Below, in pieces: positions 1-5,876 of a stretch of DNA of 9,179 nt. How positions within the stretch are numbered: position 1 is the stretch's first letter; each line of letters begins with the position of its first letter. A program made the translations under genes and the position numbers. The stretch lies in assembly GCA_947460065.1 (NCBI GenBank), contig CANHGF010000071.1:1-9179 (forward strand), given 5' to 3'. The DNA comes from Comamonadaceae bacterium. GTDB lineage: Bacteria > Pseudomonadota > Gammaproteobacteria > Burkholderiales > Burkholderiaceae_C. The notes below the pieces were generated by a model that saw only the letters and a program-made list of their open reading frames with translations, did not search any database and had not been told where the DNA came from.

Positions 1-385
1 GGTAGACCAGGCCGACGATGACCGCCGTGGCGATCAGTTGCGGGTAAAACCGCGCCCGCTCGGCGATGCCGCCCGAAATGATGGCCGGAATGGCGGCCGC
101 GAAGGTTAGGAGAAAGAAAAACTTGACCAGCTCGTAGCCATTTTTGGCGGCCAGGGTTTCGGCGCTGACAAAAAAGCTGGTGCCATAAGCAACGCTGTAG
201 CCCACCAAGAAGTAGGCCACGGTGGAGACCGAAAAGTCGACCAGGATCTTGACCAGAGCGTTGACCTGATTTTTCTTGCGTACCGTGCCCAGCTCCAGAA
301 ATGCAAAACCAGCATGCATGGCCAACACCATGATGCCCCCCAACAAGATGAACAATGCATCTGATCCCTGTTTCAGTGCTTCCAT
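1..385 (-). CDS. amtB: Ammonium transporter (Amt/Mep/Rh family), N-terminal part only
   Basis: This is the first 128 residues of an Amt-type ammonium channel; the rest lies beyond the left edge. Reading from ATG at 385, the protein starts directly in a first membrane helix (MEALKQGSDALFILLGG) with no separate signal peptide. It continues with the Amt hallmark F-L-E-L-G-T-V-R-K-K-N-Q-V-N (about residues 29-42) and later S-G-G-I-A-E-R-A-R-F (about 109-118), equivalent to the A-E-R-x-R-F motif of AmtB. The family moves ammonium across the inner membrane and is usually controlled by a PII (GlnK) protein and nitrogen status. No glnK precedes it here: the upstream neighbour is the divergent GDT1-type gene. 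No strong Shine-Dalgarno is seen before the ATG. A candidate sigma-54 promoter lies about 90 nt upstream. The family assignment is secure; the symbol is by family only. Confidence 0.93.
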   Translation of the reverse strand, partial: MEALKQGSDALFILLGGIMVLAMHAGFAFLELGTVRKKNQVNALVKILVDFSVSTVAYFLVGYSVAYGTSFFVSAETLAAKNGYELVKFFFLLTFAAAIPAIISGGIAERARFYPQLIATAVIVGLVY

Positions 386-422
386 GAGAATTTTCGGCTT
401 AAAGATATAAAAATGCTGCAAC

Positions 423-460
423 TTGGTGCATAAATCCCTGAGATACAGCGCCCGCACCAA
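423..460. repeat. 7-bp inverted repeat in the amt leader region
   Basis: TTGGTGC at 423-429 is the exact reverse complement of GCACCAA at 454-460, with 24 nt between. If transcription starts at the sigma-54 candidate (about 466), the amt leader RNA would carry this stem. The arms also resemble NtrC half sites (GGTGC / GCACC), but the spacing is far from the usual 17-bp NtrC box. It could be a weak hairpin, two separated operator halves, or chance. Confidence 0.35.
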
Positions 461-476
461 AACAAAGCAAGAAATG

Positions 477-492
477 CGCCTTGTTCGTGCCA
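477..492 (-). promoter_or_regulatory. Candidate sigma-54 (RpoN) promoter for the ammonium transporter
   Basis: Read on the minus strand the site is TGGCACG-AACA-AGGCG. The -24 element matches the sigma-54 consensus TGGCACG at all seven positions, and the invariant GG and GC are separated by exactly 10 nt, as required. The rest of the -12 element (AGGCG against TTGCW) is poor. It points towards the amt gene, with a predicted start near 466 and a leader of about 80 nt. Amt genes are commonly under NtrC/sigma-54 control, so function and orientation agree. This is inferred from sequence only. A minus-strand TATATC at 409-404 is a possible alternative sigma-70 -10 element. Confidence 0.5.
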
Positions 493-580
493 GGCGCGAC
501 TTGCGCCCATCATCGGTGCATGGCCTTGGGTCGCCTCATGGCCAGACCGGCGCAGGCTGCGTTCTAAAATGCCTCGACTC

Positions 581-1159
581 ATGGAAGCTTTATTTGTCTC
601 CACGGGTCTGGTGACCTTGGCGGAGATGGGTGACAAGACCCAATTGCTCTCGCTGGTGTTGGCGGCGCGCTACAAGCGGCCCTGGACCATCGCCCTGGGC
701 ATCCTGATCGCCACGCTGGCCAACCATGGCCTGGCCGGTGCTCTTGGCGTCTGGATCGCCAACTTGATCGGGCCCGAGGTCTTGCGTTGGGGCTTGGGGC
801 TGTCCTTTCTAGCCATGGCGGTGTGGATGCTCATTCCCGATAGTCTGGACGAGGGCGAAGGCAGTGGCGCTCCGCGCTTTGGCGTTCTGCTGACCACGGT
901 GGTGGTATTTTTCTTGGCCGAGATGGGTGACAAGACCCAGGTGGCCACCGTCATGCTGGCGGCGCGCTATGACGCGCTGCTGCAGGTGGTGGTGGGCACT
1001 ACTTTGGGCATGATGCTGGCCAATGTGCCGGTGGTCTGGCTGGGCGAGCGCTTGACCCGGCGCCTGCCGATCGCCCTGGTGCATCGCATCAGCGCGCTGA
1101 TTTTTGCGGTGCTGGGCTTGCTCGCGCTGGCCCTGCCGGGCTTCAAGGCCAGTGTTTGA
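581..1159 (+). CDS. GDT1/TMEM165 (UPF0016) family membrane cation transporter
   Basis: The product (192 aa from ATG 581) is a small six-helix inner-membrane protein of the UPF0016/GDT1 family, whose members move Mn2+ or Ca2+; bacterial members such as MneA of Vibrio export manganese. The family's two signature motifs are both present as E-M-G-D-K-T, at residues 15-20 and 114-119. They sit in an internal duplication: LAEMGDKTQLLSLVLAARY (13-31) is repeated almost unchanged at 112-130. The length fits the family. An upstream in-frame ATG at 569 would add MPRL, but family members as I remember them begin M-E-A-x-x-V-S-T-G, so 581 is preferred. A TAAAAT at 565-570 overlaps the upstream ATG and could be a -10 element, which would exclude it. 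No clear Shine-Dalgarno precedes either start. No manganese-sensing yybP-ykoY riboswitch is recognisable upstream. Manganese export is the likeliest role, by homology only. Confidence 0.9.
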   Translation: MEALFVSTGLVTLAEMGDKTQLLSLVLAARYKRPWTIALGILIATLANHGLAGALGVWIANLIGPEVLRWGLGLSFLAMAVWMLIPDSLDEGEGSGAPRFGVLLTTVVVFFLAEMGDKTQVATVMLAARYDALLQVVVGTTLGMMLANVPVVWLGERLTRRLPIALVHRISALIFAVLGLLALALPGFKASV

Positions 1160-1171
1160 GCCGGATATACT
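1142..1171 (+). promoter_or_regulatory. Candidate sigma-70 promoter of the metX leader
   Basis: TATACT at 1166-1171 differs from the consensus -10 element at one position. A weak -35 element, TTCAAG (1142-1147), lies 18 nt upstream, inside the end of the preceding gene. The predicted start, about 1178, falls at the first bases of the aptamer stem that begins at 1180. This is what would be expected for a riboswitch transcript, and it is the main reason to believe the site. Confidence 0.5.
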
Positions 1172-1178
1172 TGGGCGA

Positions 1179-1230
1179 CAGCGCCGATTTGCTCAGCTTG
1201 CGGGCGCTCAAAAAATTCAGCTAAAGACGA
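1179..1230 (+). ncRNA. SAM-II (SAM_alpha / metA-type) riboswitch aptamer
   Basis: The segment follows the SAM-II layout position for position. Stem P1 is AGCGCC (1180-1185) pairing with GGCGCT (1203-1208), six pairs. The P1 loop starts with the conserved GATTTG (1186-1191) and ends with CTTGC (1197-1201). A 10-nt A-rich linker (1209-1218) leads to the conserved GCTAAAG (1220-1226). The pseudoknot expected for the class can form: C1201-G1220, G1200-C1221 and U1198-A1223, with U1199 facing U1222 at the SAM pocket. Against the metX SAM-II RNA of known structure, recalled from memory, the alignment needs no gaps, and P1 differs by compensatory changes at both ends. The outer pseudoknot helix is weak here, perhaps U1193-A1227 and C1194-G1226 only. 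The RNA binds S-adenosylmethionine and represses downstream methionine genes. It lies 60 nt before metX, as expected. SAM-V shares part of this core but is less likely. Confidence 0.85.
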
Positions 1231-1240
1231 CACCCGCACA

Positions 1241-1278
1241 GCCCGGATCGCCTTAGCGATGCCGGGTTTTGTATTTTT
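1241..1278 (+). terminator. Intrinsic terminator in the metX leader, likely the riboswitch expression platform
   Basis: CCCGG-ATCGC (1242-1251) pairs with GCGAT-(G)-CCGGG (1256-1266): ten pairs with one bulged G at 1261 and a CTTA loop. TTTT, then GTA and TTTTT, follow at 1267-1278. This is a strong rho-independent terminator. It would stop read-through from the upstream transporter gene. Because it sits between the SAM-II aptamer and the metX start, it is also the natural off-switch of the riboswitch. Its 5' arm can alternatively pair with the aptamer: GCCCG (1241-1245) with CGGGC (1201-1205). Confidence 0.85.
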
Positions 1279-1289
1279 CGAGGCTAGTT

Positions 1290-2444
1290 TTGACACTCAT
1301 TGCGACGCCGCAGTCCATGCATTTTGAGCAGCCGCTGGCCCTGGCCAGCGGGGCCAGTGTGCGCGCCTACGACCTGAGCTATGAAACCTACGGCCAGCTC
1401 AATGCCCAGCGCAATAACGCGGTGCTGATCTGCCATGCCCTGAACGCCTCGCACCATGTGGCCGGCGTCTACCTGGATGCGCAGGGGCAGGTACTGCCGC
1501 GCTCGCAGGGCTGGTGGGACAACATGATCGGGCCTGGCAAGCCGCTGGACACCGATCGGTTTTTTGTCATCGGTGTCAACAACCTGGGCTCCTGCTTTGG
1601 CTCGACCGGGCCGATGCACCGCCATCCCGATACCGGCCAGATCTACGGCGCCGACTTTCCGGTGCTCACCGTCGAAGACTGGGTCCATGCCCAGGCCCGG
1701 CTGCTTGACCGCCTGGGCATAGAGCAGCTGGCAGCGGTCATGGGTGGCAGCCTCGGCGGCATGCAGGCCCTGAGCTGGGCCTTGCAGTATCCCGAGCGGG
1801 TCAGACATGCGGTGGTGGTGGCCAGCGCGCCCAACCTCACGGCAGAAAACATTGCCTTCAATGAGGTGGCGCGCCGCGCCATCGTGACCGACCCCGATTT
1901 TCACGGCGGACATTTTTACCGCCACGGGGTTTTGCCAAAGCGGGGCCTGCGCATCGCCCGCATGATCGGTCATATCACCTACCTCAGCGACGATGTGATG
2001 AACGAGAAGTTCGGCCGCGAGCTCAGGGCGGTGGCCGGGCAGCTGGCCGCAGGGCGCCCCTATCAGTTCACCACCCAGGACATCGAGTTTGAAATCGAGA
2101 GCTATTTGCGCCACCAGGGCGACAAATTTGCCGAATACTTTGACGCCAACACTTATTTACTGATCACCCGGGCGCTGGATTATTTTGACCCAGCGCGCGG
2201 GCATGGCGGCGATCTGGCCCGGGCCTTTGCAGCTGCGCGCGCGCGCTTTTTGCTGGTGAGCTTTAGCACCGACTGGCGGTTTTCGCCCAAGCGCAGCCGC
2301 GAGTTGGTCAAGGCCCTGCTCGACAATCAGCGCGACGTGAGCTATGCCGAAATCGATGCACCACACGGCCATGACGCTTTTTTACTCGACGACCCCCGCT
2401 ATCTGGCGGTGGTGCGCTCCTACTTTGACCGGGTGAGCTTGTGA
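1290..2444 (+). CDS. metX: Homoserine O-acyltransferase MetX
   Basis: MetX acylates homoserine with acetyl-CoA or succinyl-CoA, the first committed step of methionine synthesis, in the cytoplasm. The 384-aa product is an alpha/beta hydrolase of usual family length. The catalytic serine lies in M-G-G-S-L-G-G-M-Q (S154); the acid is probably D328 in S-T-D-W-R-F, and the histidine H361 in [17 protein letters not shown] (48-59 region) and [11 protein letters not shown] (97-107) are also typical. I place the start at TTG 1290: GAGG at 1280-1283 lies 6 nt upstream, and the resulting N-terminus ([11 protein letters not shown]) fits Comamonadaceae relatives as remembered. ATG 1317 has no ribosome binding site and would drop nine residues; TTG 1269 lies in the terminator. 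The W-R-F motif resembles the succinyl-type MetX of Pseudomonas, so succinyl-CoA is plausible, but the donor cannot be settled here. Expression is probably controlled by the SAM-II riboswitch upstream. metW overlaps the 3' end. Confidence 0.95.
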   Translation: MTLIATPQSMHFEQPLALASGASVRAYDLSYETYGQLNAQRNNAVLICHALNASHHVAGVYLDAQGQVLPRSQGWWDNMIGPGKPLDTDRFFVIGVNNLGSCFGSTGPMHRHPDTGQIYGADFPVLTVEDWVHAQARLLDRLGIEQLAAVMGGSLGGMQALSWALQYPERVRHAVVVASAPNLTAENIAFNEVARRAIVTDPDFHGGHFYRHGVLPKRGLRIARMIGHITYLSDDVMNEKFGRELRAVAGQLAAGRPYQFTTQDIEFEIESYLRHQGDKFAEYFDANTYLLITRALDYFDPARGHGGDLARAFAAARARFLLVSFSTDWRFSPKRSRELVKALLDNQRDVSYAEIDAPHGHDAFLLDDPRYLAVVRSYFDRVSL

Positions 2445-3037
2445 GCCAGGCGTTTGTTTCCGCTGACCTGCAGACCCTGGCTGCGCTGGTGCCTGCGGGC
2501 TCTCGGGTGCTTGACCTGGGCTGCGGCACTGGTGAGCTGCTGTCTTATCTGATGCGCGAGCGCGGCTGCAGCGGCTACGGTGTCGAGCTCGACGACGCCA
2601 ATTTACAAGCCTGTGTGGCCCGCGGCGTCAATGTGATTCAGCTTAATCTGGACGAGGGGCTGGCTTTGTTTGCCGACAGCTCCTTTGATGTGGTTTTGCA
2701 GATTGACACTCTGCAGCACCTGCGCAATGCCGAGGTGATGCTGCGTGAGACCGCCCGCGTCGGTCGCACCGCCATCGTTGCCTTTCCTAATTTTGCGCAC
2801 TGGCCCAACCGCTTGGCGGTGCTGCGCGGGCGTATGCCGGTGACCAAGGTCTTGCCCTACCAGTGGTATGACACGCCCAACATCCGTGTCGGTACCTTGC
2901 GCGACTTTCGTGCCCTGGCGCAGAAGAACCAGCTGCGCATCCTCGATGAGTTTGGCCTGCAGGAGGGCCGGCCGGTGCGCTGGTGGCCCAATGCCCGGGC
3001 CAGTCGGGCGGTGTTCAAGCTGCAGCGCGGCGCCTGA
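2441..3037 (+). CDS. metW: Methionine biosynthesis protein MetW (SAM-binding methyltransferase fold)
   Basis: MetW is the usual genetic partner of MetX in proteobacteria and is thought to support or regulate the homoserine acylation step; its own enzymatic activity is not established. The 198-aa product has a class I methyltransferase fold: motif [12 protein letters not shown] (23-33), the acidic end of strand 2 in G-V-E-L-D-D (47-52), and D-T-L-Q-H (89-93), followed by the MetW-typical F-P-N-F-A-H-W (115-121) and [11 protein letters not shown] (138-148). The start is GTG 2441, which overlaps the metX stop codon by 4 nt (GTGA), so the two are translationally coupled and one operon. Length is normal. 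It falls under the same predicted SAM-II control as metX. Confidence 0.95.
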   Translation: MSQAFVSADLQTLAALVPAGSRVLDLGCGTGELLSYLMRERGCSGYGVELDDANLQACVARGVNVIQLNLDEGLALFADSSFDVVLQIDTLQHLRNAEVMLRETARVGRTAIVAFPNFAHWPNRLAVLRGRMPVTKVLPYQWYDTPNIRVGTLRDFRALAQKNQLRILDEFGLQEGRPVRWWPNARASRAVFKLQRGA

Positions 3038-3119
3038 GTCGCGGATTTCGAGCTGCAACACAGGCCCTGGATTTGGGCGCACACTGAGGCCTCGCTGCCC
3101 TGAACCTTTGGAGCCCACC

Positions 3120-4601
3120 ATGAATGCCCCGCTGCCCACCGCCGTCCTCAACAGTGCATTGGCCCTCGAGCAAATCAGCGCGCAGTGGGACCAGGACATC
3201 GTGGCGCGGCTGAGCGACTACATCGCCATCCCCGCCAAGTCGCCGATGTTCGATCCGCAGTGGGCAGAGCACGGCCATATTGACACCGTGGTGCGGCAAG
3301 CCGCCGATTGGGTGCTGGGGCAGAAGGTGCCTGGCTTGAGGCTGGAGGTGCTGCGCCTGCCCGGGCGCACACCGGTGATTTTTTTCGAGGTGGCCGCCAC
3401 CCGGCCGGTGCCCGCAGGCTCAAACGCCGCCCAGCCTACGGTGCTGATGTATGGCCACCTGGACAAACAGCCTGAATTTGCGGGCTGGCGCAGCGACCTC
3501 GGTCCCTGGACCGCCCATTACGAGGACGGCAAGCTCTACGGCCGCGGCGGCGCCGATGACGGCTACGCCGTCTATGCCAGCGTTGCTGCCATACAGGCGC
3601 TCAAAAGCCAGGCCCTGCCCCACCCACGCATCGTCGGGCTGATCGAAACCAGCGAAGAAAGCGGCTCCTACGACTTGCTGCCCTATGTGGATGCGCTCAG
3701 GCCACGGCTGGGCGATGTGGCCCTGGTGGTGTGTTTGGATTCTGGCGCCGGCAACTACGACCAGCTGTGGTTGACCACCAGCTTGCGCGGTAATCTGACC
3801 GGCACGCTCAAGGTCGAGGTGCTGACCGAGGGCGTGCATTCGGGCGATGCCAGCGGCGTGGTGCCTTCGAGCTTTCGCATCATGCGCCACCTGCTCGAGC
3901 GCCTGGAAGACAGCGCGACCGGCCGTCTGCTGCCGCCGCAGTTTCACTGCGAGGTGCCGGCTGACAGGCTGGCGCAGGCGCAGGTAACCGCACAGATTCT
4001 GGGCGAGGAGCTCTACCAGCGCTTTCCCTGGGCCCACCATGATTGCGGCGGCGCCAGCCTGGTGACCCTGCCCATGACCCGCGACCCGGTGGAGGCCCTG
4101 CTCAACCGCACCTGGCGGCCCACTTTGAGCGTGACCGGCGCCGAGGGCCTGCCCGCGCTGCGCGATGCCGGCAATGTGCTGCGGCCTTATACCGCCTTCA
4201 AGCTCTCATTGCGCCTGCCGCCGCTGGTCGATGCAGCCCGTGCGGTACAGGACCTCAAGGCCCTGCTGGAAGACAACGCGCCCTATCAGGCCAAGGTCAC
4301 TTTCGAAGGTGGCGGCGGGGCCAATGGCTGGAATGCGCCGACGACGGCTGACTGGCTGGAGCAGGCCCTGCAAAGCGCCTCGCAAGCCTGTTTTGGCGCG
4401 CCTTGCGCCACCATCGGCCAGGGCGGCACCATTCCGCTGATGAGTCTGCTCAGCCAGGGCTTTCCGAAGGCGCAGATGATGGTTTGTGGCGTGCTTGGGC
4501 CCAAGAGCAATGCCCACGGGCCCAATGAGTTTTTGCATGTGCCCTACGCCAAAAAACTCACCGCGGCCGTGGCCCAAGTGATTTCCCGCCTGCCCGCCTG
4601 A
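3120..4601 (+). CDS. M20 family metallopeptidase (carnosinase/dipeptidase-like)
   Basis: The 493-aa product is a zinc-type M20 peptidase, probably a cytoplasmic dipeptidase; no signal peptide is seen. Metal and catalytic residues are all present in order: H113 and D115 in Y-G-H-L-D-K-Q-P, bridging D146 in G-R-G-G-A-D-D-G-Y, catalytic E179 and ligand E180 in E-T-S-E-E-S-G-S, ligand D207 in V-C-L-D-S-G, and the last ligand H466 in N-A-H-G-P-N-E-F. A dimerisation lid domain occupies roughly 220-390, and the substrate-binding G-Q-G-G-T-I-P (433-439) follows. The arrangement matches the carnosinase/CNDP-like branch rather than ArgE or DapE, but the substrate is unknown. ATG 3120 is chosen because GGAG (3110-3113) lies 6 nt upstream; the frame is open further upstream only as a read-through over metW. 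It follows metW by 82 nt without a clear terminator, so it may be read from the metX promoter. A role in methionine metabolism is not implied. Confidence 0.92.
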   Translation: MNAPLPTAVLNSALALEQISAQWDQDIVARLSDYIAIPAKSPMFDPQWAEHGHIDTVVRQAADWVLGQKVPGLRLEVLRLPGRTPVIFFEVAATRPVPAGSNAAQPTVLMYGHLDKQPEFAGWRSDLGPWTAHYEDGKLYGRGGADDGYAVYASVAAIQALKSQALPHPRIVGLIETSEESGSYDLLPYVDALRPRLGDVALVVCLDSGAGNYDQLWLTTSLRGNLTGTLKVEVLTEGVHSGDASGVVPSSFRIMRHLLERLEDSATGRLLPPQFHCEVPADRLAQAQVTAQILGEELYQRFPWAHHDCGGASLVTLPMTRDPVEALLNRTWRPTLSVTGAEGLPALRDAGNVLRPYTAFKLSLRLPPLVDAARAVQDLKALLEDNAPYQAKVTFEGGGGANGWNAPTTADWLEQALQSASQACFGAPCATIGQGGTIPLMSLLSQGFPKAQMMVCGVLGPKSNAHGPNEFLHVPYAKKLTAAVAQVISRLPA

Positions 4602-4611
4602 GCCAGGCGGG
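4593..4611. terminator. GC-rich hairpin between convergent genes, without a T-tract
   Basis: CCCGCCTG (4593-4600) and CAGGCGGG (4604-4611) form a perfect 8-bp stem with a 3-nt loop. The stop codon of the M20 peptidase gene (TGA 4599-4601) lies inside it. The stop codon of the convergent MFS gene is 11 nt further on. Neither strand has a run of T after the stem, so it is not a classic intrinsic terminator. It may still slow polymerase or protect mRNA 3' ends in both directions. Confidence 0.4.
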
Positions 4612-4622
4612 CCCGGCCCGAT

Positions 4623-5798
4623 TCAGGCGCTGGCGGTTGGCGGTGGACGCCGGTTGATGGCCAGCCAGGCCAGGCCCGCGCCGGTGATGCCCAGCGGCAG
4701 CAGCGAGCCCAGATTGAGCCAGGTCCAGCCCTGCGAGGTGACCAGTACGCCCGAGGCGAAGGAGGACACCGCCATCACAGCGAAGACGCAGAAGTTGAGC
4801 GCCCCCTGGGCTTTGTCGCGTTCTTCGGGTCGGTAGGTCGACAGCGACAGGGCGGTGCTGGCGGTGAACAGGAAATTCCAGCCCACGCCCAGCAGGAACA
4901 GCGCGATCTCAAAATTTCTCAGCTCCACGCCGGCTACCGCCACGACGACGCAAGCAATATTGAGAATAAGCCCGATGGTCATGACATTGAGCGTGCCCAG
5001 GCGCTTGATCAGATGCCCGGTAAAAAAGCCTGGCGCGAACATGCCGATCACATGCCATTGCAGCACCAAAGCGGCATCGGAAAACGGCAGCCCACAGGTC
5101 TGCATGGCCAGCGGCGTGGCCGCCATCAGCAGGTTCATCACCCCGTAGCTCAGTGCGCCTGCCCCGGCAGCGATGATGAAGGTGGGCTGGCGAGCGATCT
5201 GCGACAGCGGCCGGCCGCCGCCAGCATGGGTCTTGGGCGGCGCTGGTGGAAACTCGATGAAGGACAGCACCAGCATGCCCAGCACAGCCACCAGAGCCAG
5301 CGAAAAATATGCGCCAGCAAAAGGCACGGTCGTCAGGGACTTGGTGGCTGCCGCCAGATTGGGCCCGGCAATCGCGCCGATCAGGCCGCCGGCCATGACC
5401 AGCGACACCGCCTTCTCACGCGCTGCAGGTGCGGCCAGCTCGGCCGCCGCAAAGCGGTAGAGCTGCGCATTGGCGTTGTAGTAACCGGCCACCACCGTGG
5501 CCGCCACCAGCAGCCAGAAGTTGCTGCTGTAGGCAGCCCAGGCGCACAGCAGGGACGAGGCGCCGCCAACGGCCAGGCCAATCTGGAAGGACATCTTGCG
5601 GCCCAGGCTTTTTTGGGTGCGCGCCACCAGGCCGGTCGATAGTGCCCCCCCGACCACATAGCCCATGACCGGCAGCGTGGCCATCCAGCCCAGCGGCGCC
5701 AGGCTCAGGCCCACCAGACCGTTGATGGCGATGAAGGTCACATTGTTGGTAAAAAACAGGCCTTGGCAGGCCACCAGTAGCCACAGGTTTGCATTCAT
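4623..5798 (-). CDS. MFS transporter, about 12 membrane helices, substrate unknown
   Basis: The product (391 aa from ATG 5798) is a major facilitator superfamily permease of the inner membrane. Regular hydrophobic segments account for about 12 helices. The loop between helices 2 and 3 holds L-V-A-R-T-Q-K-S-L-G-R-K, a degenerate form of the MFS motif G-x3-D-x2-G-R-K that lacks the acidic residue. A proline- and glycine-rich central loop (F-P-P-A-P-P-K-T-H-A-G-G-G) separates the two six-helix halves. An in-frame ATG at 5825 would add nine residues (MRWLYKRVL) and has AAGG 6 nt upstream, so it remains possible. I prefer 5798 because MNANLWLL leads directly into helix 1, as in relatives I remember. 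The gene is the last of the minus-strand cluster, 78 nt after rsmE, and may be co-transcribed. Nothing in the context gives the substrate. Confidence 0.85.
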   Translation of the reverse strand: MNANLWLLVACQGLFFTNNVTFIAINGLVGLSLAPLGWMATLPVMGYVVGGALSTGLVARTQKSLGRKMSFQIGLAVGGASSLLCAWAAYSSNFWLLVAATVVAGYYNANAQLYRFAAAELAAPAAREKAVSLVMAGGLIGAIAGPNLAAATKSLTTVPFAGAYFSLALVAVLGMLVLSFIEFPPAPPKTHAGGGRPLSQIARQPTFIIAAGAGALSYGVMNLLMAATPLAMQTCGLPFSDAALVLQWHVIGMFAPGFFTGHLIKRLGTLNVMTIGLILNIACVVVAVAGVELRNFEIALFLLGVGWNFLFTASTALSLSTYRPEERDKAQGALNFCVFAVMAVSSFASGVLVTSQGWTWLNLGSLLPLGITGAGLAWLAINRRPPPTASA

Positions 5799-5876
5799 AA
5801 GGACTCGTTTATACAGCCACCGCATGTAGCGCCTTGACTCCCGTGCGACGGGCCTGCCGCCGCAAGGTGCGCCCGC

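Noticed and set aside
386..580. Manganese (yybP-ykoY) riboswitch before the GDT1-type gene
   Set aside because: The family is often preceded by this RNA, so I looked for its conserved blocks (GGGGAGUAG-like and the paired loop motifs) and found none.
1284..2114. 276-codon open frame antisense to metX
   Set aside because: A shadow of the metX frame in GC-rich DNA; it runs through the metX leader and has no family resemblance.
2236..2252. Alternating CG run in metX (possible Z-DNA or repeat)
   Set aside because: It encodes an ordinary A-A-A-R-A-R stretch of MetX and is short; expected by chance in a GC-rich genome.
2868..3119. Upstream extension of the M20 peptidase frame over metW
   Set aside because: It overlaps most of the C-terminal part of MetW in another frame and reads as low-quality sequence. 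The ATG at 3120 has a good Shine-Dalgarno, and family homology begins after it.
3038..3119. Search for a terminator or promoter between metW and the M20 peptidase gene
   Set aside because: Only a 4-bp GCCC/GGGC pairing and no T-tract; no convincing -35/-10 pair.
5840..5852. Small hairpin CCCGT-GCG-ACGGG between rsmE and the MFS gene
   Set aside because: Only five pairs and no T-tract on the minus strand; too weak to call a terminator.
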